DNA from: Prasinococcaceae sp. CCMP 1430
Taxonomy: Eukaryota > Prasinodermophyta > Palmophyllophyceae > Prasinococcales > Prasinococcaceae
Length of the DNA stretch: 25,889 bases
Reading direction: 5' to 3'
NCBI GenBank assembly: GCA_013416795.1
Contig: RQSC01000019.1
Coordinates: 7,648 to 33,536, forward strand
Shown: one piece after another, positions 8,464 through 16,376 of the stretch
How positions within the stretch are numbered: position 1 is the first letter of the stretch
How the letters are laid out: every line of letters begins with the position of its first letter
The notes under the pieces: model-generated
Database searches by the model: none
What the model was told of the DNA's origin: nothing
What the model saw: the letters and a program-made list of their open reading frames with translations, nothing else
Made by a program: the position numbers and the translations under genes

Positions 8464-8850
8464 GTCGGGGTATGGGGCATCGATCCGCACAAGGTCGGCG
8501 TGATCGGTTTCTCGGCGGGGGCCTATCTCGCGGCCGATCTAGCGATCGGCGCGAAGCCGTCGCGCCCTGACTTCGTCGGGCTGATCTATGGCGGTTTGCG
8601 CACCCCTGTCCCAGCAGATGCGCCCCCGGCGTTCATCGCCGGCGCTGCCGACGATGAGTATCAGCCGAACGATCCCATATTGCTCTATTCGGCTTGGCGA
8701 CGAGCAGGAGCAGCCGCAGAGCTGCATCTGTACGAGCGCGGCGGGCACGGGTTCGATCTGCGTCCTCAGGGCACGACAAGCGACCACTGGTTCGATGAAC
8801 TGATCTGGTGGTTGCAGGCACGCGGCCTCGTGACGCCGACGGGTAGCCCG
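8464..8850 (+). pseudogene. C-terminal half of a bacterial-type alpha/beta hydrolase (esterase/lipase) inside the phosphatase gene
   Basis: The frame encodes WGIDPHKVGVIGFSAGAYLA with the nucleophile elbow GFSAG. AGAADDEYQPND carries the catalytic Asp, and ELHLYERGGHGFDLRP the catalytic His. It ends near DHWFDELIWWLQARGL. These are the second half of the acetyl-esterase/BD-FAE type (COG0657-like) fold. The N-terminal half with the HGGG oxyanion hole is absent. Base composition is visibly less GC-rich and lacks the CG-alternating tracts of the neighbourhood, which suits a proteobacterial source. It reads in frame from the preceding phosphatase exon but out of frame with the phosphatase C-terminus. 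It may be a chimeric read or misassembly with bacterial DNA, or a real insertion with loss of host sequence. Confidence 0.75.
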
Positions 8851-9022
8851 GCTGACGCTCTTCGCACTACTATCGGCGGCGCACGGCGACACGCTGCAGA
8901 TCGCGCAGCTGGTGCTCGCCGCGCGCCTGGCGGGCAGGGCGGGGCCCACGCCGGACGAGGCGCGGCGGCACCGCGAGTACGGCATGCAGACGGGGGAGCT
9001 CAGGGAGGTCGGCGGGGGGTGA

Positions 9023-9342
9023 GGGGGTGGCGCGCGCACGACCACCCACACCCACACCCACCCACCCACCACGCCCAAACAAACGCGCGCGCGCGCAGAG
9101 AGGCGTGCACGCGCACGCGCACATCGCGAACGCGTACACGCACGCGCGCGCACACACATGCGCGCACCGGCGCTCAGCTCAACACCACGGTATAATACAA
9201 CCACGCCCGCCCGCCCGCGCCTGTTGAGCTCGGCCGAGGCGCTCCCTCGGCGTGCGTGTGCGCGCGTGTGTGTGTGCGCGCGCGTGCGCGTGTGCGCGCG
9301 CGCATGCGCGTGTGTGCGCGCGCGCGCTCCTTCTTACCCACG
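9023..9342. repeat. CA-rich then TG-rich spacer between convergent genes
   Basis: Bases 9040-9165 are CA/CCCA/ACGC repeats and 9248-9330 are TG/TGCG repeats. The two arms are complementary and could pair. Because the order is CA then TG, the same structure would form in transcripts from either side. No gene is seen. This should contain the 3' untranslated ends of the phosphatase and polymerase genes. Confidence 0.6.
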
Positions 9343-12300
9343 TCACTTGGCCTGATACCAGTTCTTGGCCCGCCCTGCGTCGACGGCGAGCTCGACGTCG
9401 AGCCTGTTGGCGAAGCCGCCGCCCTCGGCGTCGCGGAAGGGGTGCGCCATGATGTGCGCCATGCGCGCCTGCGCCTCCTCGGCGTGCGCCTCGGGGCCCT
9501 CCATGAGGATCTCGTCGTGCACCTGGAGGAGCATGCGGTAGCCCATGGCGCGCAGCGGCGCGTCGCCCGCGAGCTCCACCATGGCGAGCGCCACGATGTC
9601 CGCCGCGGAGCCCTGGATGGGGGTGTTGATCGCCGCGCGCTCCGCGTGGCCGCGCGCAGAGGCGGAGCGCGAGGCGATGTCGGGGAGGCGGCGACGGCGG
9701 CCGAGCAGCGTGCACACCTCGCCGTAGCGCAGCGCCTCCGCGCGCACGCGCGCCTGCCAGTCGCGAACCTGCGCGCGCGCGTGCGGTGTGCGTACGTGTG
9801 TGCGAATGCGCATGTGCACGTGCGTGAGCGTGTGTGCGTGCGTGGACGCGCGCGCGCGCACACACACGCGTCGCGTCGCGCCGCGCTCGTCGCCGCGCGC
9901 ACGCGCCGCCGCCGGTCGTGCACGCACCTCTGGTCGCGAGTCGTACCACGCGTGGACGGTCTCCTCCGCCTCGCGCAGGCCCGTCCCCCAGTCGCGCGCG
10001 AGGCCGTGCGCCGTCTTGCCGTACGCGATAGAGAAGTTGAGTGTCTTGGCCTTGCGGCGCTCGGCAGCAAAGAGATTCTTCACCAGTGGAACGTCTTCCC
10101 CCGCACCCGCGGCCTCCTCGCGCTCCAGCAGGCACTCCCCGCGCGCGACGGCCTCGCGGATGTGGGGGTACATGTTCAGCGCCGTGCGCGAGTGAAAGTC
10201 GCCCCCCGCGCGGAAGGCCTCCTTCATGGACTCGCAGCCGGCGATGTGCGCGAGCACGCGCAGCTCGAGCTGGCCGTAGTCGGCCACCAGCAGCGTGTTG
10301 CCCTGCAAGGAGGCGCGTCAGCACAGGAACATGTACATGTGCGCGCGTGCGCGTGTGCGCGTGTGCGCGTGCGCGCGTGCGTGCACGTATGCACATACAC
10401 ACGTGCGCGCGTGCGCGCGCGCACACACACAAACACAATCGCGCAAACACTCTCACGCAGCTCACCTCGCCCGCGACGAAGGCACGGCGAATGCCGTAGC
10501 GATCCTTCTCGAGCGCCGGCTGGTTCTGCAGGTTGGGGCGCTTCGAGCTGAGGCGGCCCGTCTCGGTGTTGATGTTGAAGGAGCCGTGCACGCGCTGGTC
10601 GGCGTCCAGCACCCTGAACTTGCCCTGCAGTGGCTCGATGAAGTTGGAGAGGAGCGTCTCGATGGCCGAGACCTCCACCAGCGCGCGGAAGGCCGCGCAC
10701 GCTGCGTCGCCGCGCGCGCCGCCGCCGAAGCCGGCGTGCAGCGGCCCCGGCGCCTCGGGCGTGCCCGCTAGCTGTCGGAGCACGGGCGTGGCCACCGAGG
10801 GCAGCCCCGACGCTGTCAATACCTCGGGCGTGAGCACGCCCTCGCTGATGCGCCTCAGCATCACCTTCTTCGGCGCGTCCTCCTCCGCGTTTTGTGTGGC
10901 CTTTGAAGTGGGAAACTCGCGCTCGCGCTCGATCTCGGTCTTCTGCCGCGCCGCGGACTCCTTCTTCACGAGCGCCGTCTCCGCAGCTGCCAGTGCAGCC
11001 TCGCAGGCCTCCACGACCTCCTCGCCGTCGCGCGTGGCGTCGGCCAGCGAACGCGCGTGGCGCGCCTTCTCGACCTCAGAGCGCAGCGCGCGCAGCTCCG
11101 GCTCGTACTTCGCCGCCCGGTCGGCGTTCACGTAGCCGCCGAAGAGAAGAGTCTGTATCTGCTTGACGCTACTGGCATTCATGTAGCGCCCGCCGGGGCA
11201 CTGCGCTTCCACCCACTCGCGAAACGTGCGCAGGGCCGCCTCGCGCTCCCCTTCGGCGCGCTCCTGCTGCGCGGCGAGATACGCCACGTCCACCTTCATG
11301 CCCTCGGCCTCCATGTCCGTCAGGATCTCCCCGAAGCGCAGCCAGTACCGCTCGTAGAGCTCCCACATTGTGTCACAGCCGCTCATGCGGGCGGCCTCCC
11401 GCCCGCTCACGTCGTTGCCGTCGTCTGCTTCGAGCCGCTTCTCGCGCAGGCGGGTGCGCAGCGCGTCGTACAGGTGCCACGTCGCCTCCGCATCGAGCGC
11501 CGAGTAGCCAACCCAGGCGGCGCGCGTGTCCTCGCCCGTCTGCAGCTCGCGCACGGTGGGCATGATCATGACCTTGCCTGGTGTGCCGTCCTTCTTGAGC
11601 TTGGGCCGCTGAAAGAGCGCTTTCATTGACGTCTTCGAGCGCGCCTCCGCGAAGCGCCGGCCGACGATGCCCGGATCCGAGCTGAGGCTCTCGAGCGAGT
11701 AGCCGCGCACGACGCCGGCGTCGGCGGCGTCGGCGGCGGCGCCCTCACCCGCCTTGCGCACACCCGCGCGCCCGCTGTCGTGCATGCGCGCCATGTGCAT
11801 GGTGTCGCCGGCGAAGCCCGCCAGCGCGCAGCCCGCGCCCTCGAACACGTGCCGGTCGAAGCCGTAGTTGTGCCACACCTTATGAACGCACGGATCCGCG
11901 AGGTAGCCGCGGAAAGCCTCCAGCGTCGCTCTGCCCCCGGGCCTCGCCGGGTCAGTGTCCACCCACACGCAAAGCGGGTCGCCCCCACTCCCGCCCTCGC
12001 CCTCGCCATCGCTTTCGCCATCGCCTGCTCCCGCCCGCACGTATACTGAGAAGCACACGAGCTCGCCAGACAGCCGCGGCGAGTCGTGGCGCACGTCGAT
12101 GCCGTGCACCTCGGTGTCGATCGCATGCACATCGCCTGCGCGCGCGCGCAGCACCGCCGCGACCTCGCGAGCGTGTGAGGGGTCCGTCACGACCACCACA
12201 CCAGGGACCTCCACCACCAGCGGGGCTCGTCGCGCAGGGGCGTCGCCCCCCGCCTCGCCACCATCCTGCGAGAGCACCGCCGATTCGTCCGCTGCGTCGC

Positions 12301-12687
12301 CACTACGTGCCTCAGCGCTGGCGTCAGAGGAATCGTCTGCGTCCGCGCCAAGTGGCGCGCTTGCTACCTCAGGTTCGTCCAGGCGCGCCTCATTCACCTC
12401 GGCCGCGGACGCCGCGAAGCCGCGTGGCGCCGCTACACCAGCTTCGCCACGCCTCAACCGCCTCTGACTGTATGCGGGCGACTCGCGGCGTCGAGCAGCG
12501 GAAGCGGCAGCTGCTCGTGCACGTGTACATGCGCACTCGCACACGCGATCCCCGCGCGCAGCTAGCGAGAGCGCCCGCGTTCTGGCTGGCGCGCGCCTGC
12601 TAGCGCCACCCGCGGGCGGGTCCCTGCCACAGCAGCCGTGGCCCGCGGCTCCGAAGCCCGGCGCGCCCGCCGCTCGCGCGGCCGCGA
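9343..12687 (-). CDS. Plant/protist organellar DNA polymerase (POP, family A), 5' end in gap
   Basis: This polymerase copies mitochondrial and/or plastid DNA. An N-terminal 3'-5' exonuclease domain carries Exo I (HAIDTEVHG), Exo II (WHNYGFDRHVF) and Exo III (YSALDAEATW), so proofreading residues are present. The polymerase domain has HGSFNINTETGRLSSKRPNL before motif A (VADYGQLELRVLAH), the O-helix motif B (RRKAKTLNFSIAYGKTAHG), TPIQGSAADIV and motif C (LLQVHDEIL). It ends NWYQAK and TGA at 9343-9345. Three exons: 10466 upward, 9928-10302 and 9343-9768. The junctions AGE/GNTLL and RPE/VRDWQ preserve frame and homology. A charged, Ala/Glu/Lys-rich insertion of about 100 residues lies between the YMNASS region and the thumb (about 10850-11120). 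The targeting peptide and ATG are not identified. The frame stays open, Arg/Ala-rich, up to the N gap at 12688, and an acceptor-like catacag near 12470 may mark another intron. Confidence 0.93.
9769..9927 (-). other. Polymerase intron 2, TG-rich then CA-rich
   Basis: In the sense (minus) direction it begins gtgcgtgcac and ends gcgcgcgcag, 159 nt. After a GC-rich start it has a gtgtgtgtgcgcgcg tract, then a long CA-rich tract up to the acceptor. The two are complementary in part. Confidence 0.85.
10303..10465 (-). other. Polymerase intron 1, TG-rich then CA-rich
   Basis: In the sense direction it begins gtgagctgcgtg and ends cctccttgcag, 163 nt. The first half is tgtttgtgtgtgtgcgcg-like and the second half cgcacacgcgcacacgcgc-like, so it could fold on itself. 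Splicing at these sites joins motif A to the upstream exon in frame. Confidence 0.88.
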
Positions 12688-12837
12688 NNNNNNNNNNNNN
12701 NNNNNNNNNNNNNNNNNNNNNNNNNNNNNNNNNNNNNNNNNNNNNNNNNNNNNNNNNNNNNNNNNNNNNNNNNNNNNNNNNNNNNNNNNNNNNNNNNNNN
12801 NNNNNNNNNNNNNNNNNNNNNNNNNNNNNNNNNNNNN
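12688..12837. other. Assembly gap (150 N)
   Basis: A run of 150 unknown bases separates the 5' side of the polymerase gene (-) from the DNAJC11 promoter side (+). It probably hides, or spans an underestimated distance containing, the polymerase start. Confidence 0.98.
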
Positions 12838-13028
12838 GGGGGGGATGGAAGGCGGGGGCCCGCCCGCCCTCGCGCCCGCCGCAGGCGCGCGCTCTGGCGC
12901 GGCGCGGCGTTCCCGCCAACGCCGCCGCCATCAAAACGCATTCGAAAGCCCCCCAGAAAAAAAGGAGCACGGCATACGCCCGGCCCCGCACACTCCTCCA
13001 TCAGAAAGCACGTTCCTACGAACCGAAA

Positions 13029-13057
13029 CAAAATCAAAATCAAAATCAAAATCAAAA
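13029..13057 (+). repeat. (AAAATC)n hexamer tract
   Basis: Four to five tandem AAAATC units lie about 360 bases before the DNAJC11 ATG. They match the tract at 724-743 upstream of the PhyH-like gene in sequence and orientation relative to the gene. Confidence 0.8.
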
Positions 13058-13334
13058 ACCCTTTTTTGGGTGGAATTTTGGTGGGAAATGCGCGGAAATG
13101 TGTTTTTGATTGGCACAAGGGGGGGAGGGGGGGGTGACTTGTGGCTGCGGGGCCGACACACACCGCGCTGAGGGGTGTGGGGAGGGGGGCGGAGGCGCCG
13201 CGCGGGCGCCTGCCGCGCTGAGCTCGGGCCGCGGGTCCCAAGATCGTCGCCTCTCGGCGCGGCGGCGCGGCGGCGCGGTCCGTGCGGTCCGCGCGCGCGC
13301 GTGCGCGCGCGCGCGCACCGTCGGGTCCGCAGCG

Positions 13335-13361
13335 CAGCAGCAGCAGCAGCAGCAGCAGCAG
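13335..13361 (+). repeat. (CAG)9 trinucleotide repeat
   Basis: Nine perfect CAG units lie 55 bases before the DNAJC11 ATG and in the same frame. If translation began upstream it would encode polyglutamine, but no in-frame ATG precedes it. Most likely it is in the 5' untranslated region, unless an upstream exon splices at one of the nearby AGs. Confidence 0.9.
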
Positions 13362-13415
13362 CGGCAGTACCAGCAGGTGCCGTCCGGCGGGGGCGACGCC
13401 GTTGCCGCGCCGGCG

Positions 13416-15950
13416 ATGGACGAGCATGAATATGGCGGCGAAGGCGACGGCGCGTGGGGATCTGATAGCGAGGGATCCGAGTCCGACGCCGAGGAGCGCC
13501 TCTTCGATGAGTGGGATGCGGCAGGCGAGGACGGGTGCGTGCGCGCATTCGCAAGCCCGAGCGCCGAGGGCGCCTGGCGGGATGGGCAGAAGAGAGAGAG
13601 AGAGGTAGAGAGGCGGAGATGGCGCGAGCAGGCCAATTTTCGCGCGCCCTGCTCGCGCTGACCCACCCGTCCTGTGCCGGCATCGCTTGGGTGCGCGCGC
13701 GTGCCCCGTCTGCCGCCCGTCGCCCTTCCGCGTCCTGCCCGCCCCGCATGCCCATGCAGCGCCAGCGCGGATGACCCCGACCTGTACGCAGTCCTCGGCG
13801 TACCGCCGCACGCCGACGGGGCCACCCTGCGGGCGGCGTATCGCTCACTCGCGGCTGCTCTACATCCCGATCGCCAGCGTGATCCGGCGCTGCGTGACGA
13901 GGCGACGGCCGCCTTCCGCCGCGTGTGCGAGGCGCATGAGATCCTCGGCGATGCGGCGCGGCGCGCGGTATATGATGCGCATGGGATGCGAGGCATTCGC
14001 GCGGGGCTCACGCTGGCGACCACGGAGGGCGTGCAGGACGCCCAGGCGCTCAGGGAGGCGCTGCTCAGGAGGAAGGTCCGGCGCGAGCGGCGCGTCGGAC
14101 ACTCTGGCGCAGAGTCCCCGCCCTGCTGCGCTGTTGGTGCGGCTGTCGGCCCTCTCGCGCTGACACGCACGCGCGCCTACTCTGGCGTTGCACGCAGGCG
14201 CTCCGCGATGAGCGCCGCGCGGCGCTCAAGTTGCAGGGGCGATATGTAGTCGAGCTTGATGCCGAGGACTTCGTGCGTGCCCCCGACGTGCGAAACCTCG
14301 CGCCGACGTGCGTGGCGATGGCCGCCACGCAGTCGATGGACGTGCCCGTCAGCGAGCGCGACGTGCTGCTCTTCCAGGGGCACGTTCGCGAGGAGCTTGC
14401 CATGCAGAGCGACACCTCCGGCGCGCACTTCATCGTCTCTTGGCACCGCGTCCTCGACGCCGCATCGCACGTCGTTGGCCGCGTGATCATGCTCGGCTCG
14501 GGTCTCGGCTGGGAACTCTCGACGTCGCGCGCCGTGAGCGCGCATGACCGTGTGACGCTCACTGCCGAGGGCGCGGTCGACCCGGCGGCACTCGCAGACG
14601 CCGCCGCCGGCGTGCCGCTCGCCGACCTCCCTGAGAGCGTTACCCATCCCTCCCTGCAGCTCAGCTGGGACCGTCAACTCTTCGCCGACTGGGCGAGCCG
14701 TGTTGACTACTCCTTCCCGCAGGGCGTGCGCGGTGGCGAGCTCACGACCGAGCTTCGCCGCACGTGGGCGAACGGTGCGAGTGCCGTTGGCGCGTGGACC
14801 ATGAGCCTCGTGCGCAATTTGTGGACGCTCAGGCTCGAGAGGCCACTGCTCTCCAAGGCCACCACCGCCATGGCGAAGGCGAGCTTCGGTTGGGACGTTG
14901 CCTTCATGCAACTCGTGCGCCAGGTGCGCTTGCTTTCGCGCACGAGCGCGCGAGCGACGATGCTCGGGCTGCGCCTCCAGCCTCGCTGCCGCCGTGCGAT
15001 TCGCCGCTGACACTCGCGACGTATACACGCGTGCTCGGTGTGTTTGCCTGCGCGTGCGTGCACTCGCTCATCTGCTCTCTCCAAAGGCCGAGGTCTTTGG
15101 CCTGGAGACGCGCATCACGCACCGGCTGGGCAAGCTCTCCAAGATGGGCTTGGGCGTGTCGCTTAAGAGCTCCACCGGCGTGGGCGTGAGCCTGCATTTG
15201 AGCCACGCCAATCAGCACGTCGCCATACCGATGCTGTTGAGTTCGAGCCTCGGGTGGCGCGAGGCCCTCGCGGCCCTCACGGCGCCGCACGCTGCTCTCA
15301 GCGCGGCGTACCTGCTTGTCGCTAAGCCCATGGCGCTGCGCGCCAAGCAGCGGCGGCAGCTCGAGAGCCGCAGGCAGAATGCCGACAAGGTTCGCGCGGC
15401 GCTGCGGCGGGCGGCGCAAGCCGCGCGCGTGTTGCGCGCGCCCGCCGCACGCAAGCGGCGCTCCGAGGAGCGCGCCGAGAATGGTTTGGTTATCGTTGAG
15501 GCACACTACGGCAACCTGCGGGCGATGGATGACCTGCGGCGGGCGGAGGGAAGGTCGGTGGCGGACGAGCATGCTGGAGGAGCAGGGACTTCGGCCGGCA
15601 GGGACACAAGTAGTGGTGACAATGGGAGCAGCGCTGGCAGCATCGACGCGCTGCCCGACTCGGAGCGGGAGGCGCTCGAAGACTTCGCTGCCAACGAGGG
15701 GCTGCCCCCGCCGTTCCTGAAGGTCACGCATGCCACCCAGTTCCTGGTCGACAAGGGCGAGCTCAGGCTGGACGCGGAGGTGCGCAGGTCGGGCATGATG
15801 GGCTTCTGTGACCCTTGCCCTGGCGAGCCCAAGCAGCTGCGCATCAGGTACACCATAGGCGCGGGCAGCGAGCAGGTGGCCACCTTTGGCGACGCCCAGG
15901 CAGTGGTGCTGCCGCCGGCGGGCGCCGCGCCGGCCGCTCCCAATCGGTAA
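13416..15950 (+). CDS. DNAJC11: DNAJC11-like J-domain protein
   Basis: In animals DNAJC11 is a mitochondrial outer-membrane-associated J protein tied to the MICOS cristae complex; plants also have homologues. Four exons (13416-13534, 13760-14093, 14198-14923, 15087-15950) join to 680 residues, slightly longer than the human protein (about 560). An acidic N-terminus (EHEYGGEGDGAWGSDSEGSE) precedes the J domain: DLYAVLGVPPHADGATLRAA, then the HPD signature in LAAALHPDRQRDPALRDEA. A beta-rich middle region aligns with DNAJC11. The C-terminal DUF3395 domain has NGLVIVEAHYGNL, ATQFLVDKGELRL and GFCDPCPGEPKQLRIRYTIG. The start is the first ATG in frame. The exon 2 donor (gtcgga at 14094) is weak; gtccgg at 14076 is an alternative that would drop six residues. 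Tandem with the next gene, 426 bases apart. This is the most complete multi-exon gene of the window. Confidence 0.88.
13535..13759 (+). other. DNAJC11 intron 1 with an internal hairpin
   Basis: This 225-nt intron (gtgcgtgc...catgcag) has a purine-rich 5' half including a GA repeat near 13592-13606, and a pyrimidine-rich 3' half. A perfect 11-bp inverted repeat pairs 13622-13632 with 13648-13658 across a 15-nt loop. An alternative acceptor six bases downstream is also in frame. Confidence 0.75.
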
Positions 15951-16376
15951 AATTTTGGTCTGGCGCTGCACTGATCGCCCGCAGCTGGTCCCCAGTCGGC
16001 CAGGCCCCGCGGCGTGGCGCGGCGACGGCGACGGCGACGGCGATGGCGCGGTCGGCAAGACCCTGGTCATTCGCCTCCATGAATAGGGTCTTCTCGCGTT
16101 ACAGTGCGTGCACACCTGGTCTGCGCGTCGCCCTCCCGGGTCAGTGCCGGCTGCGGCGGTGCGCGGCGCGCGGCGCGCGGTCGCAGCCGCGCGCGCGCGG
16201 GGGAACGGGCGCATATCAAAACGAACTGGAGTTCGCGCGCGGCCGATCGATCGCCGCTCCCTGGCGCAGGCCACAGCGCGCGCGAGCCGCGGCGCGCGTG
16301 AGGCCTGCCTGCCTGCCCGTCCCCTGGGTCCTCTCCCCCCCGCGAGCAGGTGGGGCGGGGAGGGAGGGCGAGCGTC
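15951..16376. other. Intergenic region between DNAJC11 and the membrane-anchored gene
   Basis: No gene is seen. A short GGCGAC/GGCGAT repeat lies at about 16020-16045 and a cgaact/agttcg inverted repeat at about 16221-16234. A pyrimidine-rich stretch (16316-16342) directly precedes the next coding sequence. The region presumably holds the DNAJC11 3' end and the next promoter. Confidence 0.4.

Larger units (their letters stand above)
8043..9022 (+). pseudogene. Histidine phosphatase (phosphoglycerate mutase-like) gene, broken and missing its 5' end
   Basis: Exon 8043-8135 follows a gctcgcag acceptor and encodes VFYTSPFSRARETAALAAAA, the family's second conserved block. After a 217-nt intron (8136-8352), the next exon encodes LRERYFGDGLEGESDARYAE and VWAADAED. 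The C-terminal block, with AAHGDTLQIAQLVLAARLA (second catalytic His) and HREYGMQTGELREV, runs to a TGA at 9020-9022 but in another frame. Two things are missing: the first exon with the catalytic RHG, and about 40 residues between VWAADAED and the HGD block. That gap is occupied by half of an alpha/beta hydrolase at about 8464-8850. As assembled, the gene cannot make a working phosphatase. Intact relatives dephosphorylate sugar phosphates, nucleotides or proteins. Confidence 0.8.
12838..13415. other. Upstream region of the DNAJC11 gene
   Basis: No independent gene is seen. It holds an (AAAATC)n tract, homopolymeric G runs around 13121-13135, CG-alternating DNA and a CAG repeat just before the start codon. 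A-rich sequence at 12950-13060 inside GC-rich DNA suggests a promoter region. Confidence 0.4.
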
